A DNA stretch of 64,000 bases from DASQDN01 sp963833675. GTDB taxonomy: Bacteria > Acidobacteriota > Terriglobia > Bryobacterales > Bryobacteraceae. The position numbers were made by a program, and so were the translations under genes. This document shows positions 48,228-58,589 of the stretch, in pieces; position 1 is the first letter of the stretch; every line of letters begins with the position of its first letter. The stretch lies in contig CAWHYW010000037.1 in the NCBI GenBank assembly GCA_963833675.1, forward strand, positions 62,001-126,000, written 5' to 3'. The notes beneath the pieces were generated by a model. That model worked only from the letters and a program-made list of their open reading frames with translations. It ran no database searches and was not told the DNA's origin.

Positions 48228-48257
48228 AGTAAGACCCCCAAGTTCGATCTGTCAAAA

Positions 48258-48369
48258 ACGTCTAGTGCAGAACGTCAGCGCGGACGTCTAGGATGAAGCA
48301 AGCGAAGAACGCTTTCCGATTTATAAGATTCTACCGGAGAGCGTCTGGAAATTAGATCCAATCGTCTAG
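48258..48369. repeat. CGTCTAG direct repeats upstream of the TonB receptor
   Basis: CGTCTAG occurs at 48259-48265, 48285-48291 and 48363-48369, with a related CGTC at 48273 and CGTCTGG near 48342. The first two share the longer ACGTCTAG, 26 bases apart. They lie between the divergent receptor and PPC-type genes and could bind an activator. No known consensus is matched. Confidence 0.35.
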
Positions 48370-48516
48370 CCCGCTGAACGCCGTGCAGGTCAGGTCGGCC
48401 ACTCGTCGGCATCTCATACTTTCCGTCCCATTTAATGGACAAGCGGTGCGTGGGACGCCTTAGAGGTTTAGAATAAATGCCAGTCAGCATTGAGACTTGG
48501 GCCATATGGGAATTGC

Positions 48517-50196
48517 ATGATTTGCCGCTGCTCGATACTCGGCATCACGCTAGCCGTGATCCCTCTGATCTCGGCGGAATCCCGCAAATCCGCGCCCGAG
48601 CCAAAGATCTCTTCCATCTATCCGATGACCGCCACCGCAGGACGTTCGTTCCACGCGGTGATCCGGGGAACCGCGCTCGCGGGCGCCCAATCGGTCATCT
48701 TCACGGACACCGGCTTCCGCGGCCGCGTGCTCGGATGCGCGCCGGAACAAGCCGAAGAGGCCAGAGGCAAGCCGGCCGATCTCGCGCAGGTGGAGTTATC
48801 GATTCCTGCGGAAGCAAAACCGGGCGACCACGCTTTCCGCCTGATCACCCCGGCCGGCCTGACAAATGAGCTCGTCATTCGCTCCACCAATGAGCACATC
48901 CTCGCCGAATCGGATGCAACCGGTCCGCTGCAGCAATTTCCCTTAACGATAAATGGACGCCTCGCCAAACGCGGTGAGAGCGACAGCTATTGGCTCGAAC
49001 TGTCCGCCGCTCAGAAGTTGACCTTTGAGGTGGTGTCCGGCAGTCCCGCGTTCGATCCATCGATAGCCATCTACGAACCTTCCGGGAGTTGGTTCGATGC
49101 GAAGCGGCTGAACCGGATCGCCTTCAATGATGAGCCGCTTCATTTCCCCGGTTTGGCTTCCAACCCCCGCCTGACATACGTCTTCGCAAAGGGTGGAAAA
49201 TACTGCTTGCGAGTAAATGCCTTCACCGGCCAGGGCGGCCCCGACTTTGTGTACGAGCTTCGTATCACACCAGCTGAGACGCCGGCCCCCACTCTGCATC
49301 CCAAACGGAAAGAGACGTGGGAGGAGCGGCAATTCACGCGCGTTGTATCCGCTGAGTGGATGCGCGATATTGCGAAGCGCAGTGGCGCCAAGGTCGACCC
49401 CAAAGTGCCAGAGATCTACACCGCCGTGTCGGCCGATTCCAGGGAGATCCCGATAATGTCGGCGCCGGGTATCATTCAAGGCACAATTCGCAAACCGGCG
49501 GAGGTCGACAGAATCAAACTACGCGTCGATAAACCGCAGGATCTGGCCTTCGAGATCGAGACACCCTCGGCAACCATGCCGCGATTCAATCCGATCATCC
49601 GCATTCTGGAACCCAGTGGCTCTGAAGTTGTCACGGACGTTCATACGAAACTAAATAACAACGGCCTGTACATGATGAAAATGATTCAGGCGAAGACGAC
49701 GGTATCGCTCAACAATCCGGGCGAGTACATTCTCGAGATCCGCGACATCACGACGGACTGCTCAGGTGATGACTTTACCTACCGCGTGCTCGTACGTCCG
49801 CAAATTCCTCACGTCGGCAGAATGCTGATTGCCGAAGATACCCTCAACCTTCGCGCAGGCACGACAAAATCGCTAACGGTGATGGTCGAGCGAGAGGAGA
49901 ACTTCGAGAGCCCAATTACGTTCGATGTGGAAGGCCTGCCTGGCGGCGTAACGGCCCTCCTCGCCTCTTCCACTCCGGAGGAGAAGCCTGCTCTATTCAA
50001 CGGCGGAAAAATGGAGCGCTACACGCCCAAAAGTCATAAAGCTGTCCTGCTATTCGTAGCCTCCACCGAAGCTGCCGCCATGACCACGCCAGCTAAGATC
50101 CGGATCGTCGCGCGGCCGTTCGTGAACGGCGTGCTCGGCGATCCGATTCCCGTCAAGGAAATGCCTCTTCTGGTGATCCCGAGGAGCGCTTCATGA
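48517..50196 (+). CDS. Secreted protein with IPT-like and pre-peptidase C-like domains
   Basis: About 559 residues from ATG 48517, with a signal peptide (ICRCSILGITLAVIPLISA). An IPT/TIG-like domain (SSIYPMTATAGRSFHAVIRG) is followed by two beta-sandwich pre-peptidase C-type regions (SDSYWLELSAAQKLTFEVVS, DPSIAIYEPSG, and later VDRIKLRVDKPQDLAFEIET, NPGEYILEIRDITTDC). These PPC-type proteins accompany DUF1549/DUF1501 pairs. It overlaps the next start by 4 bases (ATGA). No catalytic site; likely a binding partner in the cell envelope. Confidence 0.75.
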   Translation: MICRCSILGITLAVIPLISAESRKSAPEPKISSIYPMTATAGRSFHAVIRGTALAGAQSVIFTDTGFRGRVLGCAPEQAEEARGKPADLAQVELSIPAEAKPGDHAFRLITPAGLTNELVIRSTNEHILAESDATGPLQQFPLTINGRLAKRGESDSYWLELSAAQKLTFEVVSGSPAFDPSIAIYEPSGSWFDAKRLNRIAFNDEPLHFPGLASNPRLTYVFAKGGKYCLRVNAFTGQGGPDFVYELRITPAETPAPTLHPKRKETWEERQFTRVVSAEWMRDIAKRSGAKVDPKVPEIYTAVSADSREIPIMSAPGIIQGTIRKPAEVDRIKLRVDKPQDLAFEIETPSATMPRFNPIIRILEPSGSEVVTDVHTKLNNNGLYMMKMIQAKTTVSLNNPGEYILEIRDITTDCSGDDFTYRVLVRPQIPHVGRMLIAEDTLNLRAGTTKSLTVMVEREENFESPITFDVEGLPGGVTALLASSTPEEKPALFNGGKMERYTPKSHKAVLLFVASTEAAAMTTPAKIRIVARPFVNGVLGDPIPVKEMPLLVIPRSAS

Positions 50197-52709
50197 TCAG
50201 GCTCCTGTTTGCCTCCCTGCTTCTCGCAATTGGCGCTTACGCCGCCCCGCCTGAACTTCTGTCGGTCCGAATCGAGCCCCACAGCCGAACACTTCACGGA
50301 TCCGACGCGTCACAGCGACTCCTGCTCTTGGGAGCGTACTCGGACGGATCGGAGCGCGACCTCACCGACGACGCGCAGTGGGAGCTGTCCGATTCATCGC
50401 TCGGGAAGATTACGCAAGGCACACTGACCCCTTCAACGGACGGCAACCTGCGAGTCACCGCGCGAGTCGGAAGCAAATCGGCGCATTCACAAATTCAGAT
50501 CGAAGGCATCTCGGCCACCCGCCAGTTCGCGTTCGCGCGCGACGTCGGCGGAATCCTCACTCGACAAGGATGCAACGGAGCAGCCTGTCACGGCGGTGTA
50601 AAAGGCAGAGGCGGCTTTAAGCTTTCTGCCGGAGTTCTGCATCCAAAAGAAGATTACGAATGGATCGTCAAGGGCGGAACATATCAGGTCCTGACCGCCG
50701 AAGTGAAAGGCGCGCGAATTCCTCGAATCGATCTCAAAGACCCACAAAACAGCCTGATCCTCCGCAAAGCAACGACGGCCGTGGCGCACGGCGGCGGTCA
50801 GAGATTCAAGAAGGACTCCAAGGAATATGCGGCGCTGCTCAAGTGGATTCAGGATGGCGCGCCTTACGGATCCGAGGACGATCGCGATAACAAGGTGGTC
50901 CGATTAGAGGTGTTTCCGCCGATCGTAACGCTGGAGCGAGGCGCCAAACACAGGCTGCTCGTCACAGCGCACTTCTCCGACGGCCGCGCCGAAGACTTCT
51001 CGCAACAGGCTCTCTACATCTCCAACGACAAGGAGATAGCCAAAGTCGATGCCTCCGGTCTGATTACATCGGGGCGCTTAGGAGAAACGGCAATTCTCAT
51101 ACGTGCTGCCGGCAGTGTGGCGACTGCAACGGTAGGCGTCATCGGCGAACCGGTTCCGAACTATCCGGCCGTAGCTCGCACGAACTTTATTGACGAGTTT
51201 GTGATGGACAAACTTCGGAAATTCCGGGTTGTCCCGTCGGAACTCTCGAGCGACAGCGAGTTTCTCAGGCGCATCTGTCTCGACCTCACCGGCACACTCC
51301 CCCCGCCCGACCGTGTAAAGGAATTTCTTTCGAGCAGGGATCCGAAAAAGCGCGAGAAATTGATCGATATCCTCATCGGTTCTCCCGAGTTCGTAGACTA
51401 CTGGACCTTTCGCTTCGATGATCTGTTTCGCGTGGCGGTTTTTTCAAATGGCATCCAGCCGAAATGGAGCCAGATGTATGGCGAGTGGGTCCGAGATAGC
51501 ATTGCCACGAACAAACCATATGACCGCATGGCGAAAGAGAGGCTCGTTGCGCAAGGCTACGATGGACCCAGCCGCCACTTTCTTCCCTACGACGTGATCG
51601 GTCCGCCGGGCGAAACCATGGCGGAAGAAGTGCGCGTGCTTTTCGGCCGCCGGCTTGATTGCGCCCAGTGCCACAACCATCCTTACGAGTCATGGAGTCA
51701 GGATCAGTTTTGGGGCATGGCGGCCTTCTTCGGACGCCTCTTCAAGATGGGCGACCAAGGCAATGAATACGTCGTATTCGACCATCCGGCAGATGAGCCA
51801 ATGGGGAATAACGATGTGAACGGCAGCATCAAAATGTTCCACCCGCGAACCAAAGCGGAATTGAAGCCCACGCTGCTTGACGGGACGGTTGTCACTGCCT
51901 CCAGCCGCGAAAATCCCAGAAAGGCTCTCGCCGAATGGATGGTGCATCATCCCTACTTCGCCGAAGCTGCCGTAAACAGGATCTGGAGCTATTTCTTCGG
52001 GCGCGGTATCGTGGACCCGGTCGATGATTTCCGCTCCACCAATCCGCCCACACATCCGCAATTACTGCAGCGCCTCGCCGAAGAGTTCCGGACGCATAAC
52101 CATGACCTGAGAGAATTGATGCGAACCATCGTGACCTCGCGTACGTACCAGCTCTCGGGGCGGCCGAATCTGACCAACGCCGAAGATCGCACGAATTACT
52201 CGCACGCCCTGCCGCGCCCGCTGGATGCCGAGGTCCTTCTCGACGCCATCTCGGACGTAACTGGAGTTCCGGAAACGTTTTCTACCGGCGTGTCCGAGCT
52301 TGCCAGCGCAAGCGGACAAGCGCCCACCGGCACTCGCGCAATCAATCTTCGCGAGCCCGATATGTTCTACTCGCGATTCCTCGAACTCTACGGCCGACCG
52401 AATCGTTTGACTGTGCCCGAGCGTTCCCAAAAGGCAAACCTCCTTCAGGCCCTCGATATGCTCGCGGGTCAGGTCTATACCGAAAAGCTGGGCGGCGCCG
52501 GAGGAAGACTGCAGTCGATGCTCCATGCTGGAAAGAATGACTCGGAGATTGTCCGTGAAATTTATTTGGCGGCCTACACACGACCGCCTGAGACCCAGGA
52601 GCTTCAGCAGGTTCTTCAACTGATCTCCGCCAGTCAAAATCGCGACGACGCGCTGAAGGACTTCGTATGGGCCATACTCTGCTCCCGCGAATTCGCGGAA
52701 AATCATTAG
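50193..52709 (+). CDS. DUF1549/DUF1553 protein with Ig-like and cytochrome-like domains, second copy
   Basis: 838 residues, one frame. Signal peptide (IRLLFASLLLAIGAYA). Big_2-like Ig domains near 30-110 and 240-320 flank a haem-like motif RQGCNGAACHGGVKGRGGFK (CX4CH). Then DUF1549 (RICLDLTGTLPPPDRVKEFL, YWTFRFDDLFRVAVFSNG) with CAQCHNHPYESWSQDQFWG, and DUF1553 (VNRIWSYFFGRGIVDPVDDF, RTHNHDLRELMRTIVTSRTY, FYSRFLELYGRPNR). An exported protein probably carrying haem. It forms a unit with DUF1501 downstream. Function unknown. Confidence 0.85.
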   Translation: MIRLLFASLLLAIGAYAAPPELLSVRIEPHSRTLHGSDASQRLLLLGAYSDGSERDLTDDAQWELSDSSLGKITQGTLTPSTDGNLRVTARVGSKSAHSQIQIEGISATRQFAFARDVGGILTRQGCNGAACHGGVKGRGGFKLSAGVLHPKEDYEWIVKGGTYQVLTAEVKGARIPRIDLKDPQNSLILRKATTAVAHGGGQRFKKDSKEYAALLKWIQDGAPYGSEDDRDNKVVRLEVFPPIVTLERGAKHRLLVTAHFSDGRAEDFSQQALYISNDKEIAKVDASGLITSGRLGETAILIRAAGSVATATVGVIGEPVPNYPAVARTNFIDEFVMDKLRKFRVVPSELSSDSEFLRRICLDLTGTLPPPDRVKEFLSSRDPKKREKLIDILIGSPEFVDYWTFRFDDLFRVAVFSNGIQPKWSQMYGEWVRDSIATNKPYDRMAKERLVAQGYDGPSRHFLPYDVIGPPGETMAEEVRVLFGRRLDCAQCHNHPYESWSQDQFWGMAAFFGRLFKMGDQGNEYVVFDHPADEPMGNNDVNGSIKMFHPRTKAELKPTLLDGTVVTASSRENPRKALAEWMVHHPYFAEAAVNRIWSYFFGRGIVDPVDDFRSTNPPTHPQLLQRLAEEFRTHNHDLRELMRTIVTSRTYQLSGRPNLTNAEDRTNYSHALPRPLDAEVLLDAISDVTGVPETFSTGVSELASASGQAPTGTRAINLREPDMFYSRFLELYGRPNRLTVPERSQKANLLQALDMLAGQVYTEKLGGAGGRLQSMLHAGKNDSEIVREIYLAAYTRPPETQELQQVLQLISASQNRDDALKDFVWAILCSREFAENH

Positions 52710-52725
52710 AGGGGAGGTTGCTAGC

Positions 52726-54046
52726 ATGCAAACCACTGGTTGCCTGAAACTGAGTACACGCCAAGCCTCGAGACGGGCATTCCTGCAAGTCGGGTCGCTC
52801 GGCTTTCTCGGGATCAACTTGCCTCAGTACCTGCGTGCCGCAAAGACGCAACCGCAAGGCAAAGCGCAGGCCTGCATCCTCTTGTGGCTTGAAGGAGGCC
52901 CCAGCCAGCTCGACACTTGGGATCCGAAGCCGTCATCCGCATTCAAGCCCATCTCGACGAATGTAGCAGGAATACAGGTCTCGGAGCTTCTACCGCAGGT
53001 CGCCAAACGCATGGACAAGATCTCCATCGTCCGCTCCATGCATACCAAAGGCACGGATCATCCGCAAGGAACGCACTACGCGATCACGGGACACGAAGTC
53101 AATCCCGCGATGCACTTCCCTAGTCTTGGCGCAATCATCGCGAAGGAAACGGGAGCGCGCAATAGCATGCCGCCGCACCTGCTCGCGCCGCGCTGGGAGA
53201 AGAGCCGCCAGTACGAGGAGTATTTCCGCGCGGGCTTCCTCGGTCCGGATTTCGACCCGATGGCCATTCCCGATCCGAGCAGCAGGAACTTTGAAGTCGC
53301 CGACCTCACCTTGCCGAAGTCCGTCTCGGAAACGGCGGTTCACAGCCGCCAGGAATTCCTCAAAGTCGTGGATCAGCGCTACCGCGAGGTCTACAAAGGC
53401 GCCGAACACGCGAACATGGACGGCTTCACTTCCCAGGCCTGGAAGATGATCCTGAATCCTGCCGTCCACAACGCATTCGATCTCTCGAAAGAACCCGAGA
53501 AACTCCGCGACCGCTACGGGCGTGACGCAATCGGCCAGAGCGCGCTGCTCGCCCGCAGGCTCGTGGAATCGGGCGCACGGTTCGTAACCGCTGCCGGTTT
53601 CCACAGCAATTCCTGGGATACGCATGCGAAGAACGACGAGGGCCACAAAGACCGTTTGTGCCCGCCCTTGGATCGGACGCTGTCCGTTCTGCTCGATGAT
53701 CTCGAGGAACGCGGGCTGCTCGATTCCACAGTTGTCCTGGCCATGGGTGAGTTCGGCACGAACTCCGTTCGTCAACCCCGATCTCGGCCGCGACCACTGG
53801 CCCACCTGCTGGTCTCTCGCGCTGGGCGGTGGCGGCATTAAAGGCGGGCAGATCGTCGGCTCCAGCGACGAAAAGGGCGCTAACGTGGCAAGCCGCGCCA
53901 CCAGCATGGGCGAAATCTTCGCGACCATCTATAAGGCGTTCGGAATCGACTGGACGAAGGAATACGACACGCCGATCGGACGGCCGATAAAGATCGCGAA
54001 TTCTCTCGACGATGAAACCGCAAGTCCCATAGCAGAGTTGCTGTGA
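52726..54046 (+). CDS. DUF1501 protein, second copy, one frame break
   Basis: About 440 residues. The leader has an Arg-Arg motif (ASRRAFLQVGSLGFLGINLP). The core includes ILLWLEGGPSQLDTWDPKP, IVRSMHTKGTDHPQGTHYA and LDSTVVLAMGEFG, then a break near 53766 and, in the new frame, GRDHWPTCWSLALGGGGIKGG. It ends at 54046 and overlaps the transporter start (GTGA). Same pairing as the copy at 33037. Confidence 0.85.
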
Positions 54047-55318
54047 CGCCCGCCTCGGCGGCACAGCACGCTGTCAGGCCTGTTTGGCTCCGTCCGGAGT
54101 GGACCCTGCTCGCATTCATGTGGGTCTGTTACGTGCTGAACCATGCCGACCGGCAGGTTGTCTACACGCTTTTCCCCGCCCTGCAGCGCGAGTTCGCCTA
54201 TAGCAACACGGTCCTTGGGCTGACAGGGGCGCTCTTTCTGTGGGTGTATGGCTTCTGTTCGCCAGTCGCCGGAATTCTGGGTGACCGCTACTCGAAAACC
54301 AAGCTCATTGTCGGCAGCCTTCTGGTCTGGAGCAGCCTCACCTTGCTGTCGGGATTTGCGCCGAACGGCATGTTTCTGCTCGGCTGTCGCGCGCTGCTCG
54401 GCGTCTCCGAGTCTCTGTTCATGCCGGCCGCGTACGCCTTAATGGCAAATGCGCACGGACCGGCGACGAGATCCAAAGCGATTGCGCTGTTTGGCACCAG
54501 CCAGATATTCGGAGTTGCCATCGGAGGCTCCGGAAGCGGCTTCATTGCCGAGAGATTCAACTGGAGGGCCTCGTTTTGGCTCTTGGGGTTGGCCGGAATT
54601 CTCTTTGCCTTACCTTTGTATCGCTTCCTGCGATCTCTTCCCGAACACTTTCACAATGGTTCCCCGGACGCAGTCAAAGAGCCCGCTACGGTAGCCAGCT
54701 TCCTCCGATTGTTCAGGATTCCATCTCTACGGATCGTCGCTACCTTCGTTGCTTCTGCGACCTTCGGTCTTTTCCTGGTCTACACCTGGCTGCCGACGTT
54801 TCTGTATGACAAGTTTTCGCTAGGACTCGCCCGCGCCGGCTTCGAAGCGAGTGTCTATCCGCAAATTGGAACGCTCGGTGGACTGCTCGTCGGATCGGTG
54901 CTGGCCGACCGTTATTATTCCCGCATGCGCGCCGCCAGGTTCTGGGTGCATTTCGTTGCGTTCGTTGCCGCGGGCCCCAGCATCTACCTGATTGGGGCCA
55001 GCCTCAGCCTGGATACGACACGGCTCGCGGGGATAGCATTCGGATTCTTCTCCGGATTCATCACCGGAAACCAGGCTGCGGCGGCTTTTGACGTTGTGCC
55101 TCCCACCTTGCGAGCCTCCACCATCGGTGTGTTGAATCTGGTGGGCGCCGCAATCGCGGGATTCGCTCCGTTCCTGGGAGGCCTGGCGCGCAGCACCATC
55201 GGTGTGAATCAACTCATGACTTACACCAGCGGACTCTATACTCGCGAACGCCGCCCTGATCCTCTACGCGATCTTCCGCCATTTCCACCGGGATCACCGG
55301 CTCTCCCTGAATTCGTAA
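54043..55318 (+). CDS. MFS transporter, anion/sugar-acid:cation symporter-like, one frame break
   Basis: About 425 residues. Twelve helices; conserved loop GILGDRYSKTKLIVGSLLVW and GCRALLGVSESLFMPAAYAL are typical of ACS-type carboxylate/hexuronate porters. A break near 55240 restores ANAALILYAIFRHFHRDHRL at the end, stopping at 55316-55318. It begins at GTG 54043 overlapping the DUF1501 stop. It could import a product of the secreted DUF1549/1501 system. Its end overlaps the convergent creatininase gene. Confidence 0.85.
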
Positions 55319-56056
55319 AACTGTACAGCGCCTCCGCTACTGCCTTCAGCCGCAACGAGCGCGAAACACGCTTCCCTTCTCCGCCGTAGCCTGATCGGGA
55401 CTATCGGTATAGCCGTCGATTTCTTTCCACGATCCGTGCCTCTCATTTCGCCACGGCATTTCAAATCCGCGCGGATCGGAGTCGCCGATTCCATCGCGAT
55501 GTGGACGGGTCTCGGACACGAGCTCAGGCCGAAGGGAGAGCACAATCGATGTCTCAAAGTCCCCAGCGTGTCCCGGCAATCGGCGGCCTCGATGCGCGTC
55601 AGCCTTCACCAAAGCTTCCCACGCGATCGTCCAATACGAGCCCGCGGCCACCCGCACCGGGCGTTTCAACGCCACATCACGCGCCACAAGCTGCGCCAGC
55701 TCATGATTTCCGCCATGGCCGTTAACCAGAAAGATACGCGTGAAACCATCGGTCACCAGCGATTCCACCAGTTCTCTCACGACGCGATAATAGGTTTCGG
55801 TGCTCAAGGAAAGCGTGCCGCCAAACACGAAGTGATGATCGGAGGACCCGAACGGCAGAGCGGGCGTGACCACCACCGGCACACGCTCCGATGCGATCGC
55901 CGCCGCTTCGCGAGCCAGCGATTCCACCGTAAAGTAATCAGTCCCGGTCGGCAGATGAGGACCGTGCTGCTCCGTAGCCCCGAGTGGAACCACAACCAGC
56001 GAATCCGCCGCAGCAGCGCGGAGCTGTTCCCTGTTCAATTCAGCAAATAGTCTCAT
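55294..56056 (-). CDS. Creatininase-family amidohydrolase
   Basis: About 254 residues from ATG 56056 (MRLFAELNREQ). Metal-binding motifs VVPLGATEQHGPHLPTGTD, FGSSDHHFVFGGTLSL, FLVNGHGGNHELAQL and LPGHAGDFETSIVLS are all present. One break near 55385 probably joins ATAEKG to FALVAAEGSSGGAVQFYEF, ending at 55294. The family hydrolyses creatinine or cleaves amide or formamide bonds in cofactor and amide breakdown. It is divergent from a dimethylformamidase-like gene. Confidence 0.85.
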
Positions 56057-56153
56057 AAAGTCGGCAGTGCGAAGGAAAGCTTCCACTATACTGCACACAT
56101 GCATGTTGGCCGGAAGCTGGACATGCCATACTGTGACGTACCCGTACAGCAGA

Positions 56154-57788
56154 ATGAGAGTCCTAGCCTATATCAGTGACGAGATGTATCTCGCGATCGC
56201 CAATGCCGACGCGGAGTTCCAATCGATGCAGGACGGCACAGTCACCATGCTGCGCTCCTCGCCCACCGGAGCACTCTATGGCGATCTTCCGAACGGCTCG
56301 TATCGCGTGACCCTCGCGAAAGATGGCTACGGAGCGAAGACAGTCGTTGTCGAGCTCGGAGAACAGCCCCTTCAGCTCCGCTTACTATCCAACAAGCTCA
56401 TCGGGTACGCCTGGCCGAAATGGGTGCGCGCGCGGCGAAAAGGCCGAGTACCGCATCAACGCCATCGAGCAATACCAGCTCACGCTCTGGCGATACGGAC
56501 TGAAGAAAGAATACGTCAAAATGATCGGCTGGATGGACGAGCACGGTCCGCAAGCGAACCGTCAGATCCTTCCGGACACCGACTTCACACAGACCGGAGT
56601 CGCGATGGAACAAAGCAGGGCTACTCATCGCCGCCGCTGGTCACCGCGCCCGAACGCTCCGGCTTGTATTATTTCTGGGCGAGAACACCTTCCAACGAGT
56701 CCTTCTCATTTCCGTGGGTAGTGGCGCCCGCAAGCCCGAAGGCAAAGATCGCAGTCCTGGCATCCACAAACACCTGGAACGCCTACAACAATTTCGGTGG
56801 CCGCAGCAACTACGTCAACTCCGACAGGCTGCCCGACCGCCCGGTCGTCAATTCGCGGCAGGATCTCGATCGATATCAGAACCCCGCCTCTTTCGGCACG
56901 TGGCGCCCGAAGGACGAAGAATACCGTCCCCTTTCCTTCGACAGACCCGAGCCGAACAATCATCATATTCGATAACCCCGAGCCGGCCGATCCCGTGCAA
57001 GGCCGCGTGCAATGCGGCCAGGCGCCCGGGAGAGTGGCGCCTCTACGCTTGGCTTGAACGGGAAGGATTCGAATACGACCTCTACGCCGAAGGCCATCTG
57101 CACGAAGGCAAGCTTCCGCTCGATTCCTACGACGTCCTGATCATCGCAGTGCATCCGGAATACTGGAGCCGTGAAATGTACCTGGCCGTCAAAAGCTGGG
57201 TGTTCGAACGGGGAGGCCGTCTCATGTACCTCGGAGGCAACGGTCTGAACTGCGAGGTCACGTTGTCAGCGGACGATACGATGCGCTGCCTGAGTCACGT
57301 CAACAGCGTTGCAGGCGAGTTGGGCGGGTTTTCCGAAGACGGGACCATCGAGTACGAAAGCCGCATGCATCGAACCCTCGAGTCTGAGGCCAATCTGCTC
57401 GGTGTGGTCTGCACTGTCAGCTGGCATCATGACAGCCGCGCCCTATCGCGTCATCGACGATTCGCATTGGATCTTCGAAGGCACGGGCCTCCGCAACGGA
57501 GATCTGTTCGGCGAGCACACGCTGCACGAGCGAATACCGGGCGGCGCGTCCGGCCACGAAACCGACAAACGCAGCGCGTCATCCCCGGCAAATACACTCC
57601 TCCTGGCAAAAGGGACAAACCCGGACGAAGGCGGCTCCGAGATCGTCATTCACGAGCCCGGCGAAGGCGCCGTATTCTCCGTAGGCTCCATCACCTGGGT
57701 ACCGGCGCTGTTCACTGACGAAAAAGTATCAAAAATCACCCGCAACGTCCTGAAGCGATTCCTGTCGAACCAGAGTCGCCATGCGTGA
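56154..57788 (+). CDS. N,N-dimethylformamidase large-subunit-like protein (frame-broken)
   Basis: About 545 residues if joined, starting at ATG 56154 (MRVLAYISDEMYLAIANAD). Later segments TNTWNAYNNFGGRSNYVN, LYAWLEREGFEYDLYAEGHL, PLDSYDVLIIAVHPEYWSREMY and ERGGRLMYLGGNGLN match the DmfA2 C-terminal domain of dimethylformamidase. Breaks lie near 56425, 56605, 56960, 57330 and 57430. Substrate unknown; amide cleavage is a likely link with the divergent creatininase. No small-subunit (DmfA1) gene is present here. Confidence 0.75.
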
Positions 57789-57799
57789 GCATGCGAACA

Positions 57800-57836
57800 A
57801 GAGATAGCGCCAGAAGATCCGTCTGGCGCTATCTCT
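57800..57836. terminator. 15-bp bidirectional terminator
   Basis: AGAGATAGCGCCAGA, 7-base loop AGATCCG, TCTGGCGCTATCTCT. All 15 pairs match. It stands between two convergent genes, 12 bases after the plus-strand stop and 10 bases after the minus-strand stop. This is a very likely shared terminator. Confidence 0.85.
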
Positions 57837-57845
57837 ACGCGAAAC

Positions 57846-58485
57846 TTACTTCACCGCAAAACAATAATATCGACCTGCCCCTCCGTGGCCACCAGATTCT
57901 CCTGACTACACCCCTTCGAACCATGAGCGGAATTCCATGAAGTCGGATTCGTCGCCTCCGCCTTGGCGATCATGATGTCCTACCTGAGCGCTGCCGCCGG
58001 AACTCGTGGTCGACCAGTCCGAGCAAGTGTGGTCAGCTCCGTCCTTGATCGCCGTGCCATCCAGGTTCGACCCCGTCAGAATGTCATGTTGGTTGGGCGT
58101 GTCTCCCCGGCCGTTCACCACTTCGCCTTTCTCGGTAATCGAGTTCTCCTTGCTCAACTTGTTGTTGGCGCTATGGAGATCCTCAACATCCTTCGCTACC
58201 ATTACGCCCTTGGCGTTATACCAGGGACCCTTGCCGATGCGATCGCGAGCGTTCTCCGATTTCGTGCTCAGGTAAGCATGCCAGGTGTGATTGCCTGCCC
58301 CCACGGCTTTCGCGAGTTCCTGGCAGTGCTGATCGGCCCCTGCCAACCCACCAAGATCAGCTCCCTTTTCCGGAACCAACACTTGTAATAAAAAATGTCA
58401 TCTTCTCAGACGCGTTTTGAGCCAGTATGGGAAGCCCGACCAAAATCAGCGCCGCTGGGGCGAGTAAAACGGAACACTTAATCAT
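57846..58485 (-). CDS. Secreted lectin-like/DUF1554-type protein (frame-broken)
   Basis: About 210 residues. ATG 58485 with GGAG upstream; signal peptide MIKCSVLLAPAALILVGLPI. Then TFFITSVGSGKG, a break, and GADLGGLAGADQHCQELAKA, TWHAYLSTKSENARDRIGKG, EKGEVVNGRGDTPNQHDILTG, TCSDWSTTSSGGSAQVGHHD. Two breaks near 57940 and 57870 restore NSAHGSKGCSQENLV and GAGRYYCFAVK at the end. The GGLAGADxxC motif and paired cysteines suggest the C-type lectin-like DUF1554 fold. Extracellular binding is likely; no enzyme site seen. Confidence 0.65.
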
Positions 58486-58589
58486 GCGGAATCTTCTCCT
58501 TCTCGGATAGTCTACAGCCATCGGCTTGCGGCTACCTACTTTGGGTAATCTTGGTGTGTAGTTCCGTCTAACGCAAGAGTGAGGTACGC

